From JBFKQC01 sp041627895 (GTDB taxonomy: Bacteria > Pseudomonadota > Alphaproteobacteria > Rhodobacterales > Rhodobacteraceae), in assembly GCA_041627895.1 (NCBI GenBank), contig JBFKQC010000091.1:1-13037 (forward strand): a DNA stretch of 13,037 nucleotides, read 5' to 3'. A program made the translations under genes and the position numbers. Positions 1-6,382 of the stretch are shown in pieces. The notes beneath the pieces are model-generated. The model was not told the DNA's origin. It saw nothing but the letters and a program-made list of their open reading frames with translations, and did not search any database. Every line of letters begins with the position of its first letter. Within the stretch, counting starts at the first letter, position 1.

Positions 1-5
1 CCGTT

Positions 6-28
6 GTGTCCACGACACCGCAGTGTCG
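6..28. repeat. Overlapping inverted repeats upstream of the MarC gene
   Basis: Three short blocks alternate: gtgtc at 6-10, gacac at 14-18 and gtgtc at 23-27. The middle block can pair with either neighbour. The right-hand pairing is longer: cgacac 13-18 against gtgtcg 23-28 around a 4-nt loop. A further perfect hairpin, cccga/tcggg, lies at 39-51. All of this sits within 60 nt of the MarC start, so it could be a regulator-binding site or part of the upstream gene's terminator. The window edge prevents a decision. Confidence 0.35.
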
Positions 29-51
29 CTGTACGCATCCCGAATATCGGG

Positions 52-57
52 TAGGCT
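52..57 (+). promoter_or_regulatory. Possible -10 element of the MarC gene (near-leaderless)
   Basis: The hexamer taggct ends 6 nt before the ATG at 64, which would place transcription initiation on or beside the start codon. No Shine-Dalgarno sequence is visible before this ATG, which fits a leaderless message. The expected -35 position (about 29-34, ctgtac) matches the consensus poorly, so this is a weak call. Confidence 0.25.
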
Positions 58-63
58 TGCCGT

Positions 64-690
64 ATGGAACCCGCCTCGCTGATCACCGCCTTCGTCACGC
101 TCTTCGTGGTCATCGACCCGATCGGCCTGACGCCGATCTTCGTCGCGCTCACCCAGGGCATGACGCCGGCCCGGCGCCGCTCGATCGCGCTGCGCTCGTG
201 CCTGGTGGCGGTGGGGCTCTTGACCGTCTTCGGCCTCTTCGGCGACGCCGTGCTAGCCTTCGTCGGCATCTCGATGCCCGCCTTCCGCATCGCCGGCGGA
301 ATTCTGCTGTTCCTGACCGCGCTCGACATGCTGTTCGAGCGCCGCACCAAGCGCCGCGAGGGGCAGGCGCACGAGGACGACCCGGCCGACGACCCGTCGG
401 TCTTTCCGCTCGCCGTGCCGCTGACCGCCGGCCCCGGCGCGCTGGCGGCGATGGTGCTGCTGGCGGGTGCGCCGGGTGCCGACTGGCCGCATGTGCTGGC
501 GATCCACCTGGTGATGCTCGCGGTCGTCGCGGTGGTCTTCGTGTTCTACCTCGGCGCGGGGCTGATGGAACGCGCGCTAGGCCCGGTGGGCATCAATGTG
601 GTCACCCGGCTGCTGGGCATGCTGCTGGCCGCGCTTTCGGTGCAGTTCGTGCTCGACGGTCTGCGCGCCTTCGGGATCACGTCCGCGTAA
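64..690 (+). CDS. MarC family integral membrane protein
   Basis: This encodes a 208-residue polytopic inner-membrane protein of the MarC family (UPF0056), normally with six transmembrane helices and no firmly established substrate; the historical link to multiple antibiotic resistance is not supported for most members. Visible signatures are the N-terminal FVVIDPIGLTPIF block (about residues 13-26), a GGILLF..ALDM helix (78-89) and the VFPLAVPLTAGPGA loop (113-126), all diagnostic of the family. A charged cytoplasmic linker rich in Arg, Asp and Glu lies at about residues 92-111. Length is normal for the family. The ATG at 64 is chosen because the family N-terminus begins there, although no ribosome-binding site precedes it. 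The next gene starts 57 nt downstream with its own ribosome-binding site. Confidence 0.93.
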   Translation: MEPASLITAFVTLFVVIDPIGLTPIFVALTQGMTPARRRSIALRSCLVAVGLLTVFGLFGDAVLAFVGISMPAFRIAGGILLFLTALDMLFERRTKRREGQAHEDDPADDPSVFPLAVPLTAGPGALAAMVLLAGAPGADWPHVLAIHLVMLAVVAVVFVFYLGAGLMERALGPVGINVVTRLLGMLLAALSVQFVLDGLRAFGITSA

Positions 691-697
691 GACACCA

Positions 698-726
698 CTG
701 GCATTGCGCGCCGATTTCCCTATCTT
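698..726 (+). promoter_or_regulatory. Possible promoter of the aspartic protease gene
   Basis: A -10-like tatctt (721-726) lies 17 nt downstream of a partial -35 match, ctggca (698-703). The predicted start would be near 733, leaving a leader of about 15 nt that carries the strong purine-rich ribosome-binding site aaggcggagga (733-743) before the ATG at 748. Confidence 0.3.
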
Positions 727-747
727 CTGATCAAGGCGGAGGAATGC

Positions 748-1329
748 ATGGACAGCTGGGAAACCGGACGACTGATCTATCTCGTGCTGCTCGGCAGCGT
801 GATCTTCTTCTATTTCGTCGTCGCCAACCGGCCGAATCTGGGCCAGCTGGCGCGCCACGGGCTGCTCTGGATCCTGATCTTTCTCGGCGCGGTGGCGGGG
901 TTCGGTCTGTGGAACGATATCCGCAACGAGCTGATTCCGCGCCAGTCGGTGGCGATGAACGGCGCCAGCGTCGAGGTGCCGCGCGCCTTCAACGGGCATT
1001 ACTACCTGACGCTCGAGGCGAACGGCACGCCGGTGACCTTCGTCGTCGATACCGGCGCCAGCGACATCGTGCTGAGCCGCGAGGACGCCCTGCGCGTCGG
1101 GATCGACCCCGAAGCGCTGGTCTATTCCGGCCGCGCGCGCACCGCCAACGGCACGGTGCGCACCGCCAGCACCCGAATCGGGACGCTGGCGCTCGGCCCG
1201 ATCGTCGACCGCGACGTGACGGTCTGGATCAACGACGGCGACACCCACGATTCGCTGCTCGGCATGTCCTATCTGCAGCGCTTCGACACGCTGCAGATCG
1301 TCGACGGCCGGCTGATGCTGCGCCGCTGA
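748..1329 (+). CDS. Membrane-anchored retropepsin-like aspartic protease (TIGR02281 type)
   Basis: This is a 193-residue clan AA aspartic protease of the single-lobe retropepsin-like type common in alphaproteobacteria. Two hydrophobic segments (about residues 9-25 and 38-54) anchor the N-terminus. The catalytic domain follows from about residue 78, probably on the periplasmic side. The active-site motif FVVDTGASDIVLS has catalytic Asp101, and a hydrophobic-Gly motif, SLLGMSYLQRF (169-179), closes the fold. Such proteins carry one catalytic Asp per chain and are expected to work as dimers; physiological substrates are unknown. The ATG at 748 is supported by the preceding aaggcggagga ribosome-binding site. 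It may be read with the upstream MarC gene, but a possible separate promoter is present. Confidence 0.9.
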   Translation: MDSWETGRLIYLVLLGSVIFFYFVVANRPNLGQLARHGLLWILIFLGAVAGFGLWNDIRNELIPRQSVAMNGASVEVPRAFNGHYYLTLEANGTPVTFVVDTGASDIVLSREDALRVGIDPEALVYSGRARTANGTVRTASTRIGTLALGPIVDRDVTVWINDGDTHDSLLGMSYLQRFDTLQIVDGRLMLRR

Positions 1330-1330
1330 G

Positions 1331-1360
1331 GCAATTCCCGGCGAAGCGCCGCGAAATTGC
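1331..1360 (+). terminator. Nested stem-loop just after the aspartic protease stop
   Basis: The outer stem gcaatt (1331-1336) pairs with aattgc (1355-1360). The inner stem cggcg (1339-1343) pairs with cgccg (1347-1351) around a 3-nt loop. It begins 1 nt after the stop codon. No T-run follows, so it may be an mRNA 3'-end stabiliser or a weak terminator rather than a classical intrinsic terminator. Confidence 0.45.
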
Positions 1361-1493
1361 GCGCGGAACACAGGATTGAGCGCAGTCCGTGAATCGCAGA
1401 ACGCGCAGTCTTCTCTGACACGGGGTCAGGCTCCGCAGCACCGCGCCGGCCGCGAATGGCCCTGGTCGGACGTTGCCGCCAACAAACGGACGA

Positions 1494-1523
1494 AAAGGCC
1501 GGTCGCCGCATCGACCGGCCTTT
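1494..1523 (-). terminator. Intrinsic terminator of the P460 cytochrome gene
   Basis: There is a perfect 12-bp stem, 1494-1505 against 1512-1523, with a 6-nt loop. Read on the minus strand it starts 24 nt beyond the cytochrome stop codon and ends in four T residues. The stem includes an A/T pairing at its base (aaagg/ccttt), giving a short T-run in both directions, so it may also stop transcripts coming from the protease gene on the plus strand. Confidence 0.8.
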
Positions 1524-1546
1524 CCCTGCGCCCGCCCGGCGGGACG

Positions 1547-2107
1547 CTATTTCATCATCGCCATCCCGACCGCGGCGTCGGTGGTGAACAGGAAATCGTC
1601 CTCGCCCTGGTGGCAGGCGATGCATCCCGCCTCGGCGTTCTTGCCCACCAGCCCCGCCAGCGCCATGCCGGCCGGGTTCTTGTCGAGCGAGCCGTCGGGC
1701 AGGTACTTGACCCAGAACCAGTTCTGCGTCTCGTCGTCATACCCGGCCTCGCGCTGGAACATCACCGTGACCGCGCCCAGATGCTTGGCCGGATCGCCCA
1801 GCACCTGGTCGATCTCGACGCCTTCGGGTCCGTAATTGCGCTTGACCACCAGCGCGCCGGTATGCCCGTTCACCGTGGCAGAGGTGTAGAAGGTTTCCAG
1901 CATCATGCCGTGCGGCGCCACGCCGTCATAGGGAAACGCCATGATCATGCCCTCGCCCACGAGGCTCATCTCGTCCATCACCGCCCACAGATCGGCGGCA
2001 TAGGCCTGGTCCTCCTCTCCGCCGAACATCATCTCCTGCGCGGCCGCGGCGCCGGCGGACATCGCGATGGCGGACATCGCGGCCACCGCAACTGACTTGA
2101 TCCGCAT
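1547..2107 (-). CDS. Exported cytochrome P460-like c-type heme protein
   Basis: This encodes a 186-residue exported protein with one CxxCH heme-binding motif (Cys162, Cys165, His166) near the C-terminus. A signal peptide spans about residues 1-24 (MRIKS, a hydrophobic Ala-rich core, then AAAQE). The middle (about 65-150), with VVKRNYGPEG (87-96) and a Trp/Lys-rich stretch NWFWVKYLPDGS (129-140), followed by the heme site, matches the layout of the cytochrome P460 family. That family includes hydroxylamine- and NO-oxidising enzymes with a Lys-heme cross-link, and also cytochromes c'-beta that bind NO. I cannot tell which Lys, if any, is cross-linked. The start at 2107 is preferred over an in-frame ATG at 2146 because it follows an agggag ribosome-binding site and begins the signal peptide directly. 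It is monocistronic, with a strong terminator at 1494-1523. Confidence 0.85.
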   Translation of the reverse strand: MRIKSVAVAAMSAIAMSAGAAAAQEMMFGGEEDQAYAADLWAVMDEMSLVGEGMIMAFPYDGVAPHGMMLETFYTSATVNGHTGALVVKRNYGPEGVEIDQVLGDPAKHLGAVTVMFQREAGYDDETQNWFWVKYLPDGSLDKNPAGMALAGLVGKNAEAGCIACHQGEDDFLFTTDAAVGMAMMK

Positions 2108-2126
2108 TTTGCATCTCCCTTCCAGT

Positions 2127-2154
2127 TTGTGTCCCGTGGTATGCACTCTATGCG
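2127..2154 (+). promoter_or_regulatory. Possible promoter for the 2292-3318 gene pair
   Basis: Here ttgtgt (2127-2132) and tatgcg (2149-2154) are 16 nt apart. The leader to the ATG at 2292 would be about 130 nt. The match is imperfect and no alternative is clearly better. Confidence 0.25.
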
Positions 2155-2193
2155 AGGTGCGACAATTTGCCGTTCACCATTGGGTAAAGCCCG

Positions 2194-2211
2194 CGTCACG
2201 ATGGCGTGACG
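2194..2211. promoter_or_regulatory. Inverted repeat, candidate operator
   Basis: Perfect 6-bp arms, cgtcac (2194-2199) and gtgacg (2206-2211), are separated by 6 nt. It lies between the divergent cytochrome and four-cysteine protein genes, so a protein bound there could act on either side. The regulator is unknown. Confidence 0.3.
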
Positions 2212-2259
2212 TATCGGTGATCGAGGGTGATTGGACGCGGGGCGGACCGCGCGGCGAGG

Positions 2260-2285
2260 CTCTGGAGGCCAGAGAACCAAGGAGG
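2260..2285 (+). promoter_or_regulatory. Hairpin directly upstream of a strong ribosome-binding site
   Basis: A perfect 6-bp hairpin ctctgg/ccagag (2260-2274, 3-nt loop) ends 4 nt before the near-ideal Shine-Dalgarno sequence aaggagg (2279-2285), which stands 6 nt before the ATG at 2292. This fixes the start of the small secreted protein. The hairpin may keep the ribosome-binding site single-stranded or protect the 5' end of a processed message. Confidence 0.5.
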
Positions 2286-2291
2286 CTGAAG

Positions 2292-2621
2292 ATGAACCTG
2301 CGCATCGTCCTGCTCGCCGCGCTCGCCGCCGGTCCGGCCCATGCCGCGGCCGGCACCTGCGTGATCAACGGCACCGAGCACCGCTATCTCTTCGTGGCCG
2401 AGGCCGAGGGCGGCCCGCGCCTGGTCGCCTGGCTCGACCCGGGCGGCGAGTTGTGCAGCGCGGCCGGAACGGCCGCCGCCGGCGGCGGCGGCGTTGTGAG
2501 CGTGTTCGTAAGCGAGGCCCACGAGGAAGGCTGCTCGCGCCTGGTGCCGGGCGCCGAACCCGAGACGCTGCTGCGCTACGTCGATTTCGACCGCTGCCAC
2601 TGGTCGAGCCACGACCGCTAG
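2292..2621 (+). CDS. Small secreted protein with four cysteines, unknown function
   Basis: I do not recognise this 109-residue protein. A Sec signal peptide covers about residues 1-18, ending PAHA before AAGTC. The mature part has four cysteines (Cys23, 55, 81, 102), enough for two disulfide bonds, and a Gly/Ala-rich stretch at about 57-68. No enzymatic motif, heme site or lipobox is visible, so a soluble periplasmic location is inferred. The start at 2292 is well supported by aaggagg and the signal peptide. Its TAG (2619-2621) is separated by one base from the ATG of the VTT-like gene, which implies translational coupling and possibly a joint role at the envelope. Confidence 0.75.
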   Translation: MNLRIVLLAALAAGPAHAAAGTCVINGTEHRYLFVAEAEGGPRLVAWLDPGGELCSAAGTAAAGGGGVVSVFVSEAHEEGCSRLVPGAEPETLLRYVDFDRCHWSSHDR

Positions 2622-2622
2622 G

Positions 2623-3318
2623 ATGCCGGAGCCGCCGCGCCTGCCGCCGCCAGACCTGCCGCCGCTCCGCGGCTCGCTCGCGCGGACGGCGCTGCGGCTG
2701 GCGGCGCTGGTCCTGTTCGCCTACCTCGTCCACCTCGCCGTCGACGCGGTGATGACCCGGACCGAGGCGATGCCCGAAGGCACCGGGGCGCTGGTGCGCA
2801 TCGCGGTGCTGACGGGGGTGCTCGCGGCCTACGCGCTTCTGATCGCGATCCCCTTCGTGCCGGGGATCGAGATCGGCATCTCGCTGATCCTGATGCGCGG
2901 CGCCGACATCGCCGGCTTCGTCTACCTCGCCACGGTGGCGGGGCTGGCGCTGGCCTATCTCGCCGGGCGGCACATGCCCTACCGCTGGCTCAGGCGGGTG
3001 TTCCTCGACCTGCGCCTGACCGCCGCCGCGCGGCTCGTCGAGCGGGTACAGCCGCTTTCGCCGCAGCGCCGGCTGGAGCTTCTGCGCCAGGCGCTGCCGT
3101 CCCGGTTCGCGGCGCTCGCCATCGACTACCGCTACCTGTTGCTGGCGGGACTGCTGAACATGCCGGGCAGCGCGCTGATCGGCGGCGGCGGCGGCATCTG
3201 CCTGGTGGCCGGTCTGACGCGGCTCTTCACGCCGCAGGCCACGCTCGCGACGATCGCGCTGGCCGTGCTGCCGTTCCCGCTGGCGATCTGGATCTGGGGG
3301 CCGGACTTTCTCGGCTAA
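2623..3318 (+). CDS. VTT/DedA-like (TVP38/TMEM64-type) membrane protein
   Basis: This encodes a 231-residue polytopic membrane protein. After a Pro-rich cytoplasmic N-terminus (about 1-15), hydrophobic segments lie at about 22-42, 58-78, 82-114, 166-190 and 206-226. Two elements match the VTT (SNARE-associated) fold of DedA and TVP38 proteins: a re-entrant-like IPFVPGIEIG (76-85), and the second, Gly-rich repeat NMPGSALIGGGGGICLVAG (179-197). Members of this superfamily act as lipid scramblases or flippases (for example undecaprenyl-phosphate or aminophospholipid transport in some DedA proteins); the substrate here cannot be assigned. The start follows the preceding stop by one base and lacks a strong ribosome-binding site of its own, consistent with coupling to the secreted four-cysteine protein. 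Confidence 0.75.
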   Translation: MPEPPRLPPPDLPPLRGSLARTALRLAALVLFAYLVHLAVDAVMTRTEAMPEGTGALVRIAVLTGVLAAYALLIAIPFVPGIEIGISLILMRGADIAGFVYLATVAGLALAYLAGRHMPYRWLRRVFLDLRLTAAARLVERVQPLSPQRRLELLRQALPSRFAALAIDYRYLLLAGLLNMPGSALIGGGGGICLVAGLTRLFTPQATLATIALAVLPFPLAIWIWGPDFLG

Positions 3319-3446
3319 GCACCCGGCGCCGCGGTCCCGGCAGATCTCCGCGCCCGGGCAACCGGCGCAACGCCCGGCCATCGGCGTGATCACCATCCGC
3401 CGGCCACGCCCGCCCGGAGCCGGAGGCGAGGACGGGCGCGCACTGC

Positions 3447-3475
3447 GCCCTCTGCCGCCAAGGGCGGCGGAGGGC
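3447..3475 (+). terminator. GC-rich 13-bp hairpin, probable terminator after the VTT-like gene
   Basis: Arm 3447-3459 pairs with 3463-3475 over 13 consecutive base pairs, one of them a G-U wobble, around the loop aag. It is followed by ccccgttt, a weak T-run. It lies about 130 nt after the VTT-like stop and before the next promoter-like sequence. A perfect 16-nt palindrome follows at 3484-3499. In the 276-nt gap between the two genes I see nothing else. Confidence 0.5.
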
Positions 3476-3538
3476 CCCGTTTGCCGGGCCGCGGCCCGGG
3501 CGATGCCGCTGGACGACCCTATTGCGCCGCGCGGCGGC

Positions 3539-3566
3539 TTTCCATCGCCCCCCGCATCGCTATGCT
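3539..3566 (+). promoter_or_regulatory. Possible promoter of the corrinoid-activator gene
   Basis: A tatgct hexamer (3561-3566) is preceded at a 16-nt spacing by tttcca (3539-3544). The predicted start near 3573 would leave a leader of about 22 nt containing gagg (3587-3590) before the ATG at 3595. Confidence 0.3.
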
Positions 3567-3594
3567 CCGCGCGACTCAAGATCGCCGAGGCGCC

Positions 3595-5637
3595 ATGGAC
3601 CCCCTTGTCATCTTCACCCCCTCGGGCAAGCGCGGCCGGTTCCCGGCCGGGACGCCCGTGCTCAGCGCCGCGCGCCAGCTCGGCGTCGACCTCGACAGCG
3701 TCTGCGGCGGCCGCGGCATCTGCTCGAAATGCCAGATCACGCCCGGCTACGGCGAGTTCCCGAAACACGGCGTCACCGTGGCCGAGGGCGCGCTCAGCGA
3801 ATGGAACGCGGTCGAGGAGCGCTATGACCGGGTGCGCGGGCTGAAGGCCGGCCGCCGGCTCGGCTGCCAGGCGCAGATCCTCGCGGACGTGGTGATCGAC
3901 GTGCCGCCCGAAAGCCAGGTCCACAAGCAGGTGGTCCGCAAGGCCGCGACGGTGCGCGACATCACCATGGACCCGGCGACGCGGCTTTACTACGTCGAGG
4001 TCGAAGAACCCGACATGCACGAACCCTCGGGCGACCTGGAACGGCTGAAGGCCGCGCTGGCGGGCCAGTGGCAGATCGACACGCAGGCGCTGAAGATCGA
4101 CCTTGCGGTCCTCGCCCGGCTGCAACCGGCGCTGCGCAAGGGCAAGTGGGCGGTCACCGTCGCGCTGCACCAGGGCCACGCCGACGCGCATGAACGCATC
4201 CTCGAAATCTGGCCGGGCTTCTGGGAAGGGCGGCTTTACGGGCTCGCGATCGACCTTGGCTCGACCACGATCGCGGCGCATCTCTGCGACCTGCGCAACG
4301 GCGAGGTGATCGCCAGCGCGGGCGTGATGAACCCGCAGATCCGGTTCGGCGAGGACCTGATGAGCCGGGTGAGCTATGCGATGATGAACCCCGGCGGCGA
4401 TGCCGAGATGACCGCGGCGGTGCGCGAGGCGCTGAACGCCCTGGCCCGGGACATCGCCGCCGAGGCCGGGATCGAGACCCGCCAGATCGTCGAGGCGGTG
4501 TTTGTCTGCAACCCGGTGATGCATCACCTGCTGCTGGGCATCGACCCGGTGGAACTGGGCCAGGCGCCGTTCGCGCTGGCCACCTCGGATGCGCTCTCGC
4601 TCGACGCGCGCGAACTGGACCTCGCGGCCGTCAATCCGTCCGCGCGCGTCTACGTGCTGCCCTGCATCGCGGGCCATGTCGGCGCCGACTGCGCCGGCGT
4701 GGCGCTTTCCGAGGAACCGAACAAGTCCGACGACCTGGTGCTGATCGTCGATGTGGGCACCAACGCCGAGATCCTGCTGGGCGACAGGCGCCGGGTGCTG
4801 GCCTGTTCCTCGCCCACCGGCCCGGCCTTCGAGGGCGCGCAGATCAGCGCCGGCCAGCGCGCCGCGCCGGGCGCCATCGAACGGGTCGAGATCGACCCGG
4901 CGACCAAGGAACCGCGGTTCCGGGTGATCGGCAGCGATCTGTGGTCCGACGAGGCCGGTTTCGCCGAGGCCACCGCGGTGAGCGGCGTCACCGGCATCTG
5001 CGGGTCGGGCATCATCGAGGCGGTGGCCGAGATGCGCGCGGCCGGGATCGTCGACACGTCCGGCCTGATCGGCTCGCCCGCGCAGACCGGCACCGGGCGC
5101 TGCCTGCCGGAAGGCCGGACGCATGCCTACCTCCTGCACGATGCCAGCGCCGAGGGCGGGCCGGAAATCCGCGTCACCCAGGGCGATATCCGCGCGATCC
5201 AGCTTGCCAAGTCGGCGCTCTATGCCGGCGCGCGGCTGCTGATGGACGAGCTTGGCGTCGACCATGTCGACCGCGTGGTGCTGGCCGGGGCCTTCGGGGC
5301 GCATATCTCGCCGAAGCACGCGATGATCCTCGGCATGATCCCCGATTGCCCGCTGGAGCGGGTGACATCCGCCGGCAACGCCGCAGGCACCGGCGCGCGG
5401 ATCGCGCTATGCAACCGCGCGGCGCGGGCCGAGATCGAGGACATGGTGCGGGCGATCCACAAGGTCGAGACCGCGATCGAGCCGCGGTTCCAGGAGCATT
5501 TCGTCGCCGCCAACGCGTTGCCGCACGCCTCGGCGCCGTTTGCCGAACTGCGCAAGATCGTGGACCTGCCGCAGGTCAGCTTCAACACCGGCGGCGACGC
5601 CGAGGGCGGCGGGCGCCGGCGGCGGCGCCGGGCCTGA
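3595..5637 (+). CDS. RACo-like reductive activator of corrinoid proteins ([2Fe-2S] ferredoxin plus ASKHA ATPase)
   Basis: This 680-residue protein has the RACo/RamA-type layout (DUF4445 family): ATP-driven reactivation of the inactive Co(II) state of a corrinoid methyl carrier. An N-terminal plant-type ferredoxin domain (about 1-100) binds a [2Fe-2S] cluster through Cys37, Cys43, Cys46 and Cys91. A linker and middle domain follow (about 105-210). The C-terminal ASKHA domain has phosphate-1 motif AIDLGSTT (218-225), phosphate-2 motif VDVGTNAE (385-392) and an adenosine-type VLAGAFG (562-568). A conserved end, RFQEHFVAAN (631-640), precedes an unusual GGG-Arg6-Ala tail. The start at 3595 gives the ferredoxin domain a normal N-terminus; longer in-frame starts (3562 ATG, 3481 TTG) add only low-complexity sequence. 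In this family the partner methyltransferase and corrinoid protein are often encoded nearby, but neither is in this window. The membrane protein at 5644 follows by 6 nt. Confidence 0.92.
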   Translation: MDPLVIFTPSGKRGRFPAGTPVLSAARQLGVDLDSVCGGRGICSKCQITPGYGEFPKHGVTVAEGALSEWNAVEERYDRVRGLKAGRRLGCQAQILADVVIDVPPESQVHKQVVRKAATVRDITMDPATRLYYVEVEEPDMHEPSGDLERLKAALAGQWQIDTQALKIDLAVLARLQPALRKGKWAVTVALHQGHADAHERILEIWPGFWEGRLYGLAIDLGSTTIAAHLCDLRNGEVIASAGVMNPQIRFGEDLMSRVSYAMMNPGGDAEMTAAVREALNALARDIAAEAGIETRQIVEAVFVCNPVMHHLLLGIDPVELGQAPFALATSDALSLDARELDLAAVNPSARVYVLPCIAGHVGADCAGVALSEEPNKSDDLVLIVDVGTNAEILLGDRRRVLACSSPTGPAFEGAQISAGQRAAPGAIERVEIDPATKEPRFRVIGSDLWSDEAGFAEATAVSGVTGICGSGIIEAVAEMRAAGIVDTSGLIGSPAQTGTGRCLPEGRTHAYLLHDASAEGGPEIRVTQGDIRAIQLAKSALYAGARLLMDELGVDHVDRVVLAGAFGAHISPKHAMILGMIPDCPLERVTSAGNAAGTGARIALCNRAARAEIEDMVRAIHKVETAIEPRFQEHFVAANALPHASAPFAELRKIVDLPQVSFNTGGDAEGGGRRRRRRA

Positions 5638-5643
5638 GGCGCG

Positions 5644-6312
5644 ATGCCGCGCGAGGACCGCTGGCTGCTCGGTCTCGGGGCGGCGGCGGCGGTCTGCGCC
5701 GCGATCCTCTCGGCGGCGGGCCACCCCGCCTTTGCGCGCTTTCTCGGCCCGCTGCCGCCGGTCCCCGTCACGATCGCGGCGGCGCTTCTGGCGCTCGCGG
5801 TGCAGCGCCTGCTCCGGCGCGCGGGCTGGCTGGCGCGGCCCCTGCGGCCGGTCCCGCTCGCCCGGCTTGCCCTTGTCGGCACCTGTCTCGCCGCGCTCAC
5901 CATCGCCACGGACATCGCCGCGCCCTATCCGGCCGCGATCAACGTCGCGCTGCCCGGCGCGCTGCTGTTCTATCCCGCCATCGGCCTTGTCGCCGAGGTG
6001 GCGTTTCACCTGCTGCCGCTGGCGCTGGTCCTCGTGCCGGCCGGGGCGCTGCGCCTGCCGCGGCGCCCGGCGCTGATCGCCGCCGCCTGCCTGGCCGCCG
6101 CGGTCGAGCCGGCGTTCCAGATCGCCGCGGGCTGGGGCGGCGGCCCGACCTGGCGCGACGCGGTTCTGGCGGCGACGCTCTTCGCCCTCGGCCTGGCGCA
6201 GGTCGCCGCGCTGCTGCGCCACGGCTTCGCGGCGATGCTCTGGCTTCGGCTGGTCTATTACCTGCACTGGCACATCCTCTGGGGCGCCGCGCGGCTGGAG
6301 CTGCTGTTCTAG
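5644..6312 (+). CDS. Unrecognised polytopic membrane protein coupled to the corrinoid activator
   Basis: I cannot assign this 222-residue protein to a family with confidence. It is very rich in Ala and Leu and has about six to seven hydrophobic segments (roughly 7-25, 41-56, 74-94, 102-136, 144-160, 172-191 and 196-214). Polar residues placed in or beside membrane segments stand out: AEVAFHLLPL with Glu118 and His122, Glu155 in VEPAFQ, and RLVYYLHWHILWGAAR (202-217) with His208 and His210. This Glu/His pattern is loosely reminiscent of CPBP (Abi/CAAX-type) intramembrane proteases, but the canonical EExxxR motif is not present. The ATG at 5644 lies 6 nt after the activator's TGA, implying co-translation. 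The last four codons (LLF-stop) are inside the first copy of a direct repeat (6301-6344). Confidence 0.7.
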   Translation: MPREDRWLLGLGAAAAVCAAILSAAGHPAFARFLGPLPPVPVTIAAALLALAVQRLLRRAGWLARPLRPVPLARLALVGTCLAALTIATDIAAPYPAAINVALPGALLFYPAIGLVAEVAFHLLPLALVLVPAGALRLPRRPALIAAACLAAAVEPAFQIAAGWGGGPTWRDAVLAATLFALGLAQVAALLRHGFAAMLWLRLVYYLHWHILWGAARLELLF

Positions 6313-6344
6313 CGCGGGATCACCGCCTGCGGTGCCGGGGCGGG
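6301..6344. repeat. Direct repeat copy 1 (44 nt), overlapping the membrane-protein stop codon
   Basis: The segment matches 6581-6624 at 41 of 44 positions. It contains a perfect hairpin caccgc-ct-gcggtg at 6321-6334, placed 8 nt after the TAG of the preceding gene, so it may also serve as that gene's 3'-end structure. Weaker similarity (12 of 16) continues upstream into the coding sequence. Confidence 0.85.
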
Positions 6345-6382
6345 AACAGGCCCTCTGCCGGCGAGGACCGGTATCAGCAAAT

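Noticed and set aside
6..1379. 457-codon plus-strand open frame spanning the MarC and protease genes
   Set aside because: It is out of frame with two recognisable proteins and gives Arg/Ala/Pro-rich sequence with no fold; a GC-frame shadow.
2595..2601. gccactg, the core of the cobalamin-riboswitch B12 box, upstream of the corrinoid activator
   Set aside because: It is inside the coding sequence of the small secreted protein, about 1 kb from the activator, and no other riboswitch element surrounds it.
2365..5319. 984-codon open frame on the minus strand
   Set aside because: It lies opposite the VTT-like and corrinoid-activator genes, which have clear family motifs. Its translation is dominated by Arg, Gly, Ala, His and Asp with no domain, the usual result of reading the antisense strand of GC-rich genes.
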